Shown: positions 34,102-43,255, counted from the stretch's first letter. The stretch: 64,000 nt of DNA from Labrys monachus (GCF_030814655.1 NZ_JAUSVK010000001.1:5587001-5651000); one strand, 5' to 3'. Notes: generated from the letters alone by a model not told the origin. Numbers and translations: made by a program.

Positions 34102-36933
34102 ATGTCTCTCGTCCACGAAATCGACTACGGCACGCCGCTCTCCAAGTCCGAGAAGATGGTCACCCTGACCATCGACGGCAACGAGGTGACCGTGCCGGAA
34201 GGCACCTCGATCATGCGCGCGGCGATGGAGATGGGCACGCAGATCCCCAAGCTCTGCGCCACCGACATGGTCGACGCCTGGGGCTCCTGCCGGATGTGCC
34301 TGGTCGAGATCGAGGGCCGCAACGGCACGCCGGCGTCCTGCACCACGCCGGTCGCGCCGGGCATCCGGGTCAAGACGCAGACGCAGCGCCTGGCCGAGAT
34401 CCGCAAGGGCGTGATGGAGCTCTACATCTCCGACCATCCGCTCGACTGCCTCACCTGCGCCGCCAACGGCGATTGCGAATTGCAGGACATGGCGGGCGCG
34501 GTCGGCCTGCGCGAGGTGCGCTACGGCTATGAGGGCGACGATCACCTCGGCCTGGAGAAGGACACCTCCAACCCCTATTTCACCTTCGACACCTCCAAAT
34601 GCATCGTCTGCTCGCGCTGCGTGCGCGCCTGCGAGGAGGTCCAGGGCACCTTCGCGCTGACGATCTCCGGCCGCGGCTTCGACAGCCGCGTCTCCCCGGG
34701 CATGGACGAGAATTTCTTCGATTCCGAATGCGTCTCCTGCGGCGCCTGCGTGCAGGCCTGCCCGACCGCGACGCTCACCGAGAACAAGGTGATCGAGATC
34801 GGCCAGCCCGAGCATTCGGTGGTGACGACCTGCGCCTATTGCGGCGTCGGCTGCGCCTTCAAGGCCGAGATGCGCGGCGAGGAACTCGTGCGCATGGTGC
34901 CCTACAAGGACGGCAAGGCCAATCGCGGCCATTCCTGCATCAAGGGCCGCTTCGCCTGGGGCTACGCCACCCACAAGGAGCGCATCCTCAAGCCGATGGT
35001 GCGCGCCAAGATCACCGACCCGTGGCGCGAAGTGTCGTGGGAGGAGGCGATCGGCCATGCCGCCTCCGAGTTCCGCCGCATCCAGGCCAAGGCCGGCCGC
35101 ACCGCCATCGGCGGCATCACCTCCTCGCGCTGCACCAATGAGGAAACCTATCTGGTGCAGAAGCTGATCCGCGCCGGCTTCGGCAACAACAATGTCGATA
35201 CCTGCGCCCGCGTCTGCCATTCCCCCACCGGCTACGGCCTCGGCCAGGCCTTCGGCACCTCGGCCGGCACCCAGGATTTCGATTCGGTCGAAGAGAGCGA
35301 CGTCGTCATCATCATCGGCGCCAACCCGACCGACGGCCATCCGGTGTTCGGCTCGCGCCTGAAGAAGCGGCTGCGCGAAGGCGCACGCCTCATCGTCATC
35401 GATCCGCGCAAGACCGACATCGTGCGCACGCCGCATGTCGAGGCCGACTACCATCTGCCGCTGCTCCCCGGCACCAATGTCGCTGTTCTCACCGCCCTCG
35501 CCCATGTCATCGTCACCGAGGGCCTGGTGGACGAGGATTTCGTGCGCGAGCGCTGCGACTGGGACGATTTCCAGGAATGGGCGAGCTTCGTCGCCGAACC
35601 GCGCCATGCGCCGGAAGCGACGGCCGCGATGACCGGCGTGCCGGCCGAACTGGTGCGCGGCGCCGCCCGCCTCTACGCCACCGGCGGCAATGGCGCGATC
35701 TATTACGGCCTCGGCGTCACCGAGCACAGCCAGGGCTCGACCACGGTGATGGCGATCGCCAACCTGGCGATGGCGACCGGCAATATCGGCCGCCGCGGCG
35801 TCGGCGTGAACCCGCTGCGCGGCCAGAACAATGTGCAGGGCTCCTGCGACATGGGTTCGTTCCCGCATGAATTCACCGGCTACCGCCACGTCGCCACCGA
35901 TGCCGTGCGCTCGACCTTCGAATCGCTGTGGGGCGTGACGCTCGACAAGGAGCCGGGCCTGCGCATCCCCAACATGTTCGATGCGGCGATCGACGGCACC
36001 TTCCTCGGCCTCTATGTCCAGGGCGAGGACATCGTCCAGTCGGACCCCGATACCAAGCACGTCACCGCCGGCCTCTCGGCGATGGAATGCGTCGTCGTGC
36101 AGGATCTCTTCCTCAACGAGACCGCGAACTACGCCCATGTCTTCCTGCCGGGCTCGACCTTCCTGGAAAAGGACGGCACCTTCACCAATGCCGAACGCCG
36201 CATCCAGCGCGTGCGCAAGGTGATGGCGCCGAAATCGGGCTATGCCGACTGGGAGATCACCCTGCTCCTCGCCAAGGCGCTCGGCTACGAGATGGCCTAC
36301 AGTCATCCGTCCGAGATCATGGACGAGATCGCCAAGATGACGCCGACCTTCACCGGCGTCTCCTATGCCAAGCTCGAGGAAATGGGCTCGGTGCAGTGGC
36401 CCTGCAACGAGAAGGCGCCGGAGGGCACGCCGGTCATGCATATCGACCAGTTCGTGCGCGGCAAGGGCCGCTTCGTCGTCACCGAATACATCCCCACCGA
36501 CGAGCGCACCGGCCCGCGCTATCCGCTGCTCCTCACCACCGGCCGCATCCTGTCGCAATACAATGTCGGCGCGCAGACGCGGCGGACGGAGAATTCGATG
36601 TGGCACGAGGAGGACGTGCTCGAGATCCATCCGCACGACGCCGAGCAGCGCGGCATCCGCGACGGCGACTGGGTCCGCCTCGAAAGCCGCTCCGGCTCGA
36701 CCTCGCTGCGCGCGACGATCAGCGAGCGCGTGGCGCCCGGCGTGATCTACACCACCTTCCACCATCCGGCGACGCAGGCCAACGTCATCACCACGGACTA
36801 TTCGGACTGGGCGACCAACTGCCCCGAATACAAGGTCACGGCGGTGCAGGTGATGCCCTCCAACGGGCCGACCGAGTGGCAGGAAGAATATGAGGCGCTG
36901 GCCAGGAACGCCCGGCGCATCGCGGCGGAGTGA
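34102..36933 (+). CDS. fdsA: NAD-dependent formate dehydrogenase, alpha subunit (molybdenum/tungsten)
   Basis: A 943-residue catalytic subunit. In order: a NuoG-like [2Fe-2S] domain (SCRMCLVE, Cys in PASCTTP), a His-Cys cluster (HPLDCLTC), two ferredoxin-type clusters (CIVCSRCVRACEE, CVSCGACVQACPT), then the molybdopterin domain beginning CAYCGVGC. The active-site segment CARVCHSPTG has cysteine, not selenocysteine. It oxidises formate to CO2 with electrons passing to FdsB. Both flanks carry palindromic repeats. Confidence 0.96.
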   Translation: MSLVHEIDYGTPLSKSEKMVTLTIDGNEVTVPEGTSIMRAAMEMGTQIPKLCATDMVDAWGSCRMCLVEIEGRNGTPASCTTPVAPGIRVKTQTQRLAEIRKGVMELYISDHPLDCLTCAANGDCELQDMAGAVGLREVRYGYEGDDHLGLEKDTSNPYFTFDTSKCIVCSRCVRACEEVQGTFALTISGRGFDSRVSPGMDENFFDSECVSCGACVQACPTATLTENKVIEIGQPEHSVVTTCAYCGVGCAFKAEMRGEELVRMVPYKDGKANRGHSCIKGRFAWGYATHKERILKPMVRAKITDPWREVSWEEAIGHAASEFRRIQAKAGRTAIGGITSSRCTNEETYLVQKLIRAGFGNNNVDTCARVCHSPTGYGLGQAFGTSAGTQDFDSVEESDVVIIIGANPTDGHPVFGSRLKKRLREGARLIVIDPRKTDIVRTPHVEADYHLPLLPGTNVAVLTALAHVIVTEGLVDEDFVRERCDWDDFQEWASFVAEPRHAPEATAAMTGVPAELVRGAARLYATGGNGAIYYGLGVTEHSQGSTTVMAIANLAMATGNIGRRGVGVNPLRGQNNVQGSCDMGSFPHEFTGYRHVATDAVRSTFESLWGVTLDKEPGLRIPNMFDAAIDGTFLGLYVQGEDIVQSDPDTKHVTAGLSAMECVVVQDLFLNETANYAHVFLPGSTFLEKDGTFTNAERRIQRVRKVMAPKSGYADWEITLLLAKALGYEMAYSHPSEIMDEIAKMTPTFTGVSYAKLEEMGSVQWPCNEKAPEGTPVMHIDQFVRGKGRFVVTEYIPTDERTGPRYPLLLTTGRILSQYNVGAQTRRTENSMWHEEDVLEIHPHDAEQRGIRDGDWVRLESRSGSTSLRATISERVAPGVIYTTFHHPATQANVITTDYSDWATNCPEYKVTAVQVMPSNGPTEWQEEYEALARNARRIAAE

Positions 36934-36962
36934 GGGTTTGGGTAGTCGTGCCTGAGAAGGTC

Positions 36963-37145
36963 GCGCTGCCCCTCACCTCTATCCTCTCCCCGCAAGCGGG
37001 GAGAGGAGGCACGATCGCCGCGGCTTCCGTGTTGCGCGTCTCATCTCGCGCAACCGCCGGGCGAGACTCGGCGCTTCAAGCCGCCCTGAACGTCGAAGCC
37101 CCCTCGCCCCGCTTGCGGGGAGAGGATAGAGGTGAGGGGCAGCGC
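36963..37145. repeat. Perfect 39-bp inverted repeat between fdsA and fdhD
   Basis: The left arm (36963-37001) starts GCGCTGCCCCTCACC and ends CCCCGCAAGCGGGG; the right arm (37107-37145) is its exact reverse complement. The 105-base interior holds another hairpin, GTTGCGCG-N8-CGCGCAAC. Each arm is itself a hairpin end. No coding sequence is present in the gap. Confidence 0.85.
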
Positions 37146-37178
37146 AACTCTCTTTAAGGGCCATAGATCCGAGACCCC

Positions 37179-38060
37179 ATGACGAACGAGACGCCATCCC
37201 CCACCCGCTCCGTCACCCGCCTCGCCTGGCGCGAAGGCGTGTTCTCGCAAGGCGAGCGTGTCATCCCCGAGGAGACCGCCGTCTCGCTCGTCTATGACGG
37301 CGGCTCGCATGCGGTGATGATGGCGAGCCCTGCCGACCTCGGGGATTTCGCCGTCGGCTTCTCGCTCACCGAAGGCATCATCGCCTCGCCCGACGACATC
37401 GCCGAGTTCGAGCGCGTCGACCATGACGAGGGCATCGAGCTGCGCCTGTGGCTGAAGGGCGACCGCGGCGCGGCGCTCGGCGCCCGCCGGCGCATGCTGG
37501 CCGGCCCGACGGGCTGCGGCCTGTGCGGCATCGACAGCCTCGCCGAGGCCGTGCGCAAGCCGCGCGCGATCGAGAGCGCGGCGACCTTCTCGCCCGCCGA
37601 CGTCGAGGCGGCGCTGGCCTCTCTGCCGTCCGCGCAGGAACTCGGCCGCCTGACGAGGGCGGTGCATGCCGCCGGCTTCTGGACCAAGGCCGACGGGCTC
37701 CTCGCCCTGCGCGAGGATGTCGGCCGGCACAACGCGCTGGACAAGCTCGCCGGGGCCCTCGCCGCGAGCGATGCGGTTGCAGGAGCGGACGTCGCGACAA
37801 CCGGCAAGGCCGATGGTGCGGTGACGTCCGCGCTCCCGGGCATCCTCGTCCTCACCAGCCGCATCTCGGTCGAGATGGTGCAGAAGGCGGCGATGATCGG
37901 CGCGCCGGTGGTGGTGGCGGTGTCGGCGCCGACCGCGCTCGCCGTCCGCATCGCCGGCGAAGCCGGCATCACCCTGATCGGCGTCGCGCGGTCCGACGGC
38001 TTCGAGATCTTCACCCATCCGCACCGCATCGTCCCCGAAAGGCTCGCCCATGTCGCATGA
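37179..38060 (+). CDS. fdhD: Formate dehydrogenase sulfurtransferase/accessory protein
   Basis: A 293-residue FdhD (FdsC) protein. It delivers sulfur to the molybdenum cofactor, and the required cysteine pair is in GPTGCGLCGIDSL. The remaining core matches the family: LREDVGRHNALDKL, LTSRISVEMVQKA and VAVSAPTALAV. About 16-18 extra residues (roughly 202-219) interrupt the usual short loop between ALDKL and LVLTSR; they correspond to a palindromic DNA element. Its 3' end overlaps fdsD. Confidence 0.94.
   Translation: MTNETPSPTRSVTRLAWREGVFSQGERVIPEETAVSLVYDGGSHAVMMASPADLGDFAVGFSLTEGIIASPDDIAEFERVDHDEGIELRLWLKGDRGAALGARRRMLAGPTGCGLCGIDSLAEAVRKPRAIESAATFSPADVEAALASLPSAQELGRLTRAVHAAGFWTKADGLLALREDVGRHNALDKLAGALAASDAVAGADVATTGKADGAVTSALPGILVLTSRISVEMVQKAAMIGAPVVVAVSAPTALAVRIAGEAGITLIGVARSDGFEIFTHPHRIVPERLAHVA
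37782..37836. repeat. Palindromic element inside fdhD reading frame
   Basis: GGAGCGGACGTC (37782-37793) faces GACGTCCGCGCTCC (37823-37836), apart by 29 bases. The arms match the intergenic GCGGACG/CGTCCGC palindromes in this window. The segment is in frame and adds residues absent from usual FdhD proteins. Confidence 0.65.
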
Positions 38061-38277
38061 TGGATCGGAAAAGCTCGTAATGATGGCGAACCAGATCGGC
38101 AAGTTCTTCGCCTCGCAGCGCGAGGAGAGCCGGGTGCCGGGCATCGCCGAGCATATCCGCAAATTCTGGGATCCGCGCATGCGCGAGAAGATCTTCGCCC
38201 ATCTCGACGCCGGCGGCGCCGGCATCGATCCCACGGTGCGCGAGGCGCTGGAGAGCCTGCGACAGAAGGCGGACTGA
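38050..38277 (+). CDS. fdsD: NAD-dependent formate dehydrogenase, delta subunit
   Basis: A 75-residue protein matching FdsD: VMMANQIGKFFASQ, then IRKFWDPRMREKIFAHLDAGG. It is the small subunit of NAD-dependent formate dehydrogenases and associates with the FdsA assembly. The start at 38050 lies inside the fdhD 3' end. It closes the fdsGBACD run. Confidence 0.93.
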   Translation: MSHDGSEKLVMMANQIGKFFASQREESRVPGIAEHIRKFWDPRMREKIFAHLDAGGAGIDPTVREALESLRQKAD

Positions 38278-38695
38278 GTGCCGGCACGCCGGTGGGCGGG
38301 TCCCCCCGACCCGCCTTCTCTGCACCCGCGACGGTTCCATGCCGGTCGGGGACTGGCATACCGGGCTTGCTTTCCCGCACAGCCCTCCCACATAAATATC
38401 CGGGCAGGCGCTTTATCGCACCGATCTTCGGGCTTTCACCTTGCTCGTGGCGCGCCATCTTGATATGGAACTGCGCATCTGATGCTCGCCTGTCCTGGGA
38501 CGCGCGCGCCGGCACGACCATCATCGATTGCCGGCCCGTGTTCAGACAATAGATGGAACGACGTTCTCGCCTTGCGGGCCATGCGCCGGCCGGTCGTGCC
38601 TTCGATAAGGGCACGCCGTCTGAAGTTGCCCGATGCAGCTTCGCCGCGCGGCGGGAACGATGATCAACGCAAACCGCCGGCGCCAGGAAAACTAT
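38278..38695. other. 418-base gap with hairpin after fdsD
   Basis: No gene is visible. GGCGGGTC (38295-38302) and GACCCGCC (38308-38315) form a strong hairpin 18 bases after the fdsD stop; only a short T/C-rich tail follows, so terminator function is plausible but not certain. The rest must carry the rpsA promoter. The cmk gene that commonly precedes rpsA is not here. Confidence 0.55.
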
Positions 38696-40393
38696 ATGTC
38701 CTTACAGACAAACGTGATGCGCGACGACTTCGCTGCGATGCTCGACGAGACGTTCGGCACCAGCGACATGGCCGAAGGTTCGGTCGTCAAGGGAACCGTC
38801 GTCGCCATCGAGAAGGACCTTGCGGTTATCGATATCGGCCTGAAGACCGAAGGCCGCGTCGCCCTCAAGGAATTCAACGGACCGGGCCGCGAGAACGCGA
38901 TCAAGGTCGGCGATGTCGTCGAAGTCTATCTCGAGCGCATCGAAAATGCTTTGGGCGAAGCCGTCATCTCGCGTGACAAGGCTCGCCGCGAAGAGAGCTG
39001 GGTCAAGCTCGAAAAGTCGTTCGAGGCCAATGAAAAGGTCGACGGCGTCATCTTCAACCAGGTCAAGGGCGGCTTCACGGTCGATCTCGACGGCGCCGTG
39101 GCGTTCCTGCCGCGCAGCCAGGTCGACATCCGGCCGATCCGCGACGTGACCCCGCTGATGAACGTGCCGCAGCCCTTCCAGATCCTCAAGATGGATCGCC
39201 GCCGCGGCAACATCGTCGTTTCGCGCCGCACGGTCCTCGAAGAGAGCCGCGCCGAACAGCGCCACGAGATCGTCCAGAACCTCGAAGAGGGCCAGGTCGT
39301 CGACGGCGTCGTCAAGAACATCACCGATTACGGTGCGTTCGTCGACCTCGGCGGCATCGACGGCCTCCTGCATGTCACCGACATCGCATGGCGCCGCGTC
39401 AACCATCCGACCGAGCTCCTGACCATCGGCCAGCAGGTCAAGGTCAAGATCATCAAGATCAACCACGAGACGCACCGCATCTCGCTGGGCATGAAGCAGC
39501 TCCAGGCCGATCCGTGGCTCGGCATCGACGCCAAGTATCCGCTGCAGGCCAAGTTCACCGGCCGCGTCACCAACATCACGGACTACGGCGCGTTCGTGGA
39601 ACTGGAGCCGGGCATCGAAGGCCTGATCCACGTCTCCGAAATGTCGTGGACCAAGAAGAACGTCCATCCCGGCAAGATCGTCGCCACCTCGCAGGAAGTG
39701 GAAGTGCAGATCCTCGAGGTGGACCCGATCAAGCGCCGCATCTCGCTCGGCCTCAAGCAGACGCTTTCCAACCCCTGGGAAGATTTTGCCGACAAGCATC
39801 CGAACGGTTCGGTGGTCGAAGGCGAAGTCAAGAACAAGACCGAGTTCGGCCTGTTCATCGGCCTCGACGGCGATGTGGACGGCATGGTCCATCTCTCCGA
39901 CCTCGACTGGAACCGTCCGGGCGAGCAGGTCATCGACGATTTCCGCAAGGGCGACATGGTCAAGGCCGTGGTGCTCGACGTGGATGTCGAGAAGGAGCGC
40001 ATCTCGCTGGGCATCAAGCAGCTCGCGGGTGATCCCTTCGTCGATGCCGGCGAACTGAAGAAGAACCAGGTCGTCACCTGCGAAGTGACCGACGTGAAGG
40101 AAGGCGGCATCGACGTCAAGATCGCCGGCACCGACCTCACGGCGTTCATCCGCCGTGGCGACCTCGCCCGCGACCGCGCCGACCAGCGCCCCGAGCGTTT
40201 CGCCGCCGGCGAAAAGGTCGACGCCCGCGTCATCCAGTTCGATCGCAAGGCCCGCAAGGTGCAGGTCTCGATCAAGGCTCTGGAAATGGCCGAGGAGAAG
40301 GAAGCGATCGCGACCTACGGCTCGTCCGATGCCGGCGCCTCGCTCGGCGACATTCTCGGCGCAGCGCTGCGCGCCCGCACCGAGAAGCGCTGA
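38696..40393 (+). CDS. rpsA: 30S ribosomal protein S1
   Basis: A 565-residue protein built of six S1 RNA-binding repeats, recognisable by recurring DYGAFV-type cores (DYGAFVDLGGIDGLLH near residues 212-227; DYGAFVELEPGIEGLIH next) and paired ISLG(M/L)K motifs. It anchors mRNA to the small ribosomal subunit. AGGAAA five bases before 38696 selects this ATG; longer frames begin in non-conserved sequence. Codon use looks strongly biased to C/G-ending codons, as expected for a highly expressed gene. Confidence 0.96.
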   Translation: MSLQTNVMRDDFAAMLDETFGTSDMAEGSVVKGTVVAIEKDLAVIDIGLKTEGRVALKEFNGPGRENAIKVGDVVEVYLERIENALGEAVISRDKARREESWVKLEKSFEANEKVDGVIFNQVKGGFTVDLDGAVAFLPRSQVDIRPIRDVTPLMNVPQPFQILKMDRRRGNIVVSRRTVLEESRAEQRHEIVQNLEEGQVVDGVVKNITDYGAFVDLGGIDGLLHVTDIAWRRVNHPTELLTIGQQVKVKIIKINHETHRISLGMKQLQADPWLGIDAKYPLQAKFTGRVTNITDYGAFVELEPGIEGLIHVSEMSWTKKNVHPGKIVATSQEVEVQILEVDPIKRRISLGLKQTLSNPWEDFADKHPNGSVVEGEVKNKTEFGLFIGLDGDVDGMVHLSDLDWNRPGEQVIDDFRKGDMVKAVVLDVDVEKERISLGIKQLAGDPFVDAGELKKNQVVTCEVTDVKEGGIDVKIAGTDLTAFIRRGDLARDRADQRPERFAAGEKVDARVIQFDRKARKVQVSIKALEMAEEKEAIATYGSSDAGASLGDILGAALRARTEKR

Positions 40394-40420
40394 GACCCGA
40401 TCGAAGCTTCGGCTTCAGGA

Positions 40421-40451
40421 ACCCGCGCCGGGCAACCGGCGCGGGTTTTTT
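40421..40451 (+). terminator. Rho-independent terminator of rpsA
   Basis: An 11-base perfect stem ACCCGCGCCGG / CCGGCGCGGGT with a GCAA loop, followed by six T, starts 28 bases after the rpsA stop. Confidence 0.93.
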
Positions 40452-40522
40452 GTCGGGCGTCCGCAGTCGGGGTGGGGTGTCGCATGCCTTCGCGCCGCAA
40501 TCGGGTCGGCGGCGCATATTGT

Positions 40523-40825
40523 CTATGTCGCGCGGGGCTTCTTCTCCACCTCATAGGCATGCAGATCCCTGTCGCCGATGCCGAGTGCAGGCCAGCTTGC
40601 CCTCCAGACGGCGATATGGTCGGACGCAAAATGCCGATCCAGCGCGGCTTGATCCCGCCAGATCTCCTTGACGTGGATGAGACCCCGATCAAGGACGTCT
40701 TCGGCATAGGCATATTCCACGCAGCCATCCTCCGCCCTGCTTGCCGACACCATGGCCCGCATCGCGGGGCGTGCCTTCTCGAGGTTGGCGGGCGGCAAGC
40801 GAACTGTTCCGACAATGAGCAACAT
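40523..40825 (-). CDS. Antibiotic biosynthesis monooxygenase-type (ABM) protein
   Basis: A 100-residue dimeric alpha/beta-barrel protein. It begins LLIVGTVRLPPANLEKARPAM and contains EDGCVEYAYAED and FASDHIAVWRASW, typical of quinol-monooxygenase-like ABM proteins such as YgiN. The ATG at 40825 has GGAAA upstream. It lies 59 bases downstream of a PfkB kinase on the same strand. The substrate is unknown. Confidence 0.85.
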   Translation of the reverse strand: MLLIVGTVRLPPANLEKARPAMRAMVSASRAEDGCVEYAYAEDVLDRGLIHVKEIWRDQAALDRHFASDHIAVWRASWPALGIGDRDLHAYEVEKKPRAT

Positions 40826-40884
40826 TTGGTTTCCATCATGACGATGCCGGCCGGAAGCCGGCGGTCCCAGGGCGCTCGCGCCCT

Positions 40885-41814
40885 CTATCGGCCCGTGCGG
40901 GCGAGCAGGCTTTCGACCTCGGCCTGGGTCGGCAGGGCCGACTGCGCGCCGTAGCCGGTGGTGGACAGCGACGCGGCGCCGTTGGCGAAGCGCAGGGCCT
41001 CCGGCCAGTCGAGGCCCTGCACGATGCGAGCCTGGAGGCAGGCGGCGGCGAAGCAGTCGCCCGCGCCGGTGGTGTCCATCACCTCGGCCGGGAAGCCGGG
41101 AATCTGCACCGCGCCGCCCTCCCCGTCGACGCGGCTGCCTTCGGCGCCGAGCGTGGTCACCACCTGCGCCACCAGGCCGAACAGGTCGCGCCCGAGCGCC
41201 TCGTCCAGCGCCGCGCGCGATTCGGCGTTGCAGAAGAGGAGATCGAAGCCGCGGATGGCGCGCCGGATCTCGTCGCCGTCCTTCGGCAGGTCGGCGCGTT
41301 CCATGTCGAGCGAGCAGGTCGCCCCCGCCGCATGGGCCGCCTCGACCAGCCGCTCGCACAAAGCCGGATCGCCGCCGGAGGTCAGATGCGCATGGGCGAC
41401 GCCGGCGAGCACGCCGGGCACGATGTCGTCCGCCTCGGGTCGGTAGGCCGGCGTCATCAGCTTGACCAGCGACTTCTCGCCGTCGGGCGTGATCAGCCCG
41501 ATGCAGGAAAAGGTGTCGACACCCGCCATCCGCACCACGAAGCCGGTGTCGACGCCGGCGCCGGCCAGTCCTTGGAGCGCGAACACGCCGTCCTCGTCGT
41601 CGCCGACACGTCCAAGCAGGCGCACGCGCGCCCCGAGCCGCGCCAGGCCCATCGAGACGTTGCCGGCCATGCCGCCGGGCACGCGCTGCAGCCGGCGCCC
41701 GTTGACCTTGCTGTCGCGGACGGGCAGGCGGTCGACGCCGAAGAGGATATCGACGTCGATGTCGCCGATGCACAGGAAGAGGGGCAAGGCGTTCTTGCTC
41801 GTGGTGTCGTTCAT
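40885..41814 (-). CDS. PfkB-family sugar kinase
   Basis: A 309-residue ribokinase-type kinase. Motifs include GDIDVDILFGVDRLP at the N terminus, RVPGGMAGNVSMGLARLGA, and the catalytic DTTGAGDCFAAA with its aspartate. The start at 41814 was preferred because upstream residues are low-complexity. An ABM protein follows on the same strand. It is not clearly linked to the ABC operon at 44496-49975, although that operon lacks its own kinase. Confidence 0.88.
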   Translation of the reverse strand: MNDTTSKNALPLFLCIGDIDVDILFGVDRLPVRDSKVNGRRLQRVPGGMAGNVSMGLARLGARVRLLGRVGDDEDGVFALQGLAGAGVDTGFVVRMAGVDTFSCIGLITPDGEKSLVKLMTPAYRPEADDIVPGVLAGVAHAHLTSGGDPALCERLVEAAHAAGATCSLDMERADLPKDGDEIRRAIRGFDLLFCNAESRAALDEALGRDLFGLVAQVVTTLGAEGSRVDGEGGAVQIPGFPAEVMDTTGAGDCFAAACLQARIVQGLDWPEALRFANGAASLSTTGYGAQSALPTQAEVESLLARTGR

Positions 41815-41910
41815 GGCTTTTCCGTTCGAGGCGGCGTGCTGTCCAGCCCGCCCTTTCCGATTGATAGAACGAATTTGGCAATTTTTCTCTAACTCATTGT
41901 TTTGGTGCAT

Positions 41911-41926
41911 TTTCTCAATCGAGAAA
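41911..41926. promoter_or_regulatory. Inverted repeat in kinase/AraC divergent gap
   Basis: TTTCTC-AATC-GAGAAA lies in the 295-base gap (41815-42109) between the leftward PfkB kinase and the rightward AraC-type gene. It could be an operator for either promoter. Nothing else was recognised in the gap. Confidence 0.4.
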
Positions 41927-42109
41927 GTCGATCAGCCCGTCTGGAGGATGCTCCCGCCGCCGCCGGGCAGAGCCGTCCTCGCCGCAGGCGGCCCCCCGCA
42001 TGGGCCTCGGCGCCAGGGGGCAGCCGGTCTGTGCCGGGACGGCGATTTTCGCGCCTGTCGCATGGCGCGTGGATACGCCCGGGGAGCCTTCCCGTGATAA
42101 GGATCAGGC

Positions 42110-43189
42110 ATGCCCTCGATACCGCTGCCCTTCGTCATTTCCCTCGTTCTCTGCCTTGTCCTTTTGCGGATGATGCGGCAGGAAAAGCGAAAGCTCGGCC
42201 TGTTTCCCCTGCTCGTCGCGACCTTCGCCGTTCAAGCGGCGTTGTCGGGGTTGAACTGGAACGCCGGCTGGTATCCCGCCCGCTTTATCCAGCCGGTCGT
42301 CGCCGCGGTCCTGCCTGCGCTCTCCTTCGCGGCCTTCGATCAGCTTCGCCGCAACACCCCCGCAAAGCCCTCAAGCCTGTTGCCGCATCTGGCGCCGGCG
42401 ACCCTGGTCGCGGTTCTCGTCGCCTTCTGGCGCGCGCCGGTCGATATCGCCCTCTTCGCCATCTATCTCGGATACGGTCTTGCGCTCCTGCGGGTTGCGC
42501 GGCAGGGGCCGGTCGCGCTTTCCGCCGTCCGCATCACCGATGAGTGGACCGCCCACAAGGCGCTCGTCGCGATGGCGGTCCTGTTCGTGACGACGGCCTT
42601 CATCGATGCGGCGATATCGCTCGATTTCTTCCTCGGCGACGGCCGGCAGGCCCGGACGCTCCTGACCGTCGCGAGCGTCCTGTGGCTGGCGGTCGCCGGC
42701 TACGCCGCCACGGTCGCGGACGATGCGCGTCCGGGCAACGAGGCCGACACGCCCGAGGAGAATTTCGTGCCCTCCCCCTCCGGCCCTCCGCCTGCCCCTT
42801 CGAGCATCGAGGATGACGCGGCCATAGCGGACCGGATCGACATCCTGATGAGGGAACAGCACCTCTATCGCGATCCGGACCTGACCCTGGAGCGTCTCGC
42901 ACGGCGTGCTGGCATCCCGGGACGCCGGATTTCCGGCGCCCTGAACCGAATTCACGGTCGCAACATCTCTCAGATCGTCAATGAGTACCGGGTCGGCGAG
43001 GCCAAGCGCCGCCTGATCTCCACGCGCGATCCGGTGACGGCCATCATGCTGGAAGCGGGTTTCGGCACGAAATCGAATTTCAACCGGGAATTCCTGCGCG
43101 TCACCGGCATGACCCCGAGCAGCTATCGCCGTGCCGGCGGAGAAACAGCCGCGGCGCCCGATGCGCCAACCCAGGCGCCCGCCGCGTAG
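42110..43189 (+). CDS. AraC-type regulator with multi-spanning membrane N-terminus
   Basis: A 359-residue protein with two parts. Residues 1-205 are about seven hydrophobic helices (PFVISLVLCLVLLRMM, LLVATFAVQAALSGL, VLVAFWRAPVDIALFAIYL, and TLLTVASVLWLAVAGYAA among them). Residues 245-340 form an AraC/XylS double helix-turn-helix (LTLERLARRAGIPGRRIS; VTAIMLEAGFGTKSNFNREF). It is therefore a membrane-embedded one-component regulator. The alpha/beta hydrolase downstream on the same strand is a likely target. Confidence 0.85.
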   Translation: MPSIPLPFVISLVLCLVLLRMMRQEKRKLGLFPLLVATFAVQAALSGLNWNAGWYPARFIQPVVAAVLPALSFAAFDQLRRNTPAKPSSLLPHLAPATLVAVLVAFWRAPVDIALFAIYLGYGLALLRVARQGPVALSAVRITDEWTAHKALVAMAVLFVTTAFIDAAISLDFFLGDGRQARTLLTVASVLWLAVAGYAATVADDARPGNEADTPEENFVPSPSGPPPAPSSIEDDAAIADRIDILMREQHLYRDPDLTLERLARRAGIPGRRISGALNRIHGRNISQIVNEYRVGEAKRRLISTRDPVTAIMLEAGFGTKSNFNREFLRVTGMTPSSYRRAGGETAAAPDAPTQAPAA

Positions 43190-43209
43190 TCCTTTCCCAT
43201 CGCACCGGA

Positions 43210-43255
43210 CGCCCTCGAACGCGATCTCGTCCGTCCGGGATCGTGTTCGAGGGCG
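43210..43255. terminator. Long hairpin between AraC-type gene and hydrolase
   Basis: CGCCCTCGAACGCGATC (43210-43226) pairs with GATCGTGTTCGAGGGCG (43239-43255), with one mismatch in 17 bases. No U-tract follows, so it may be a transcript-end or RNA-stability element rather than a simple terminator. Confidence 0.5.

Noticed and set aside
33850-36765. Long minus-strand open frame opposite fdsA
   Set aside because: fdsA is unambiguous; the opposite frame has shadow composition.
32379-36933. Complex I (nuoE/F/G) genes
   Set aside because: The NuoG-like part is fused to a formate-dehydrogenase molybdopterin domain and followed by fdhD and fdsD, which identifies fdsGBACD.
37782-37836. Frameshift in fdhD
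   Set aside because: Family motifs before and after the extra residues are in the same frame.
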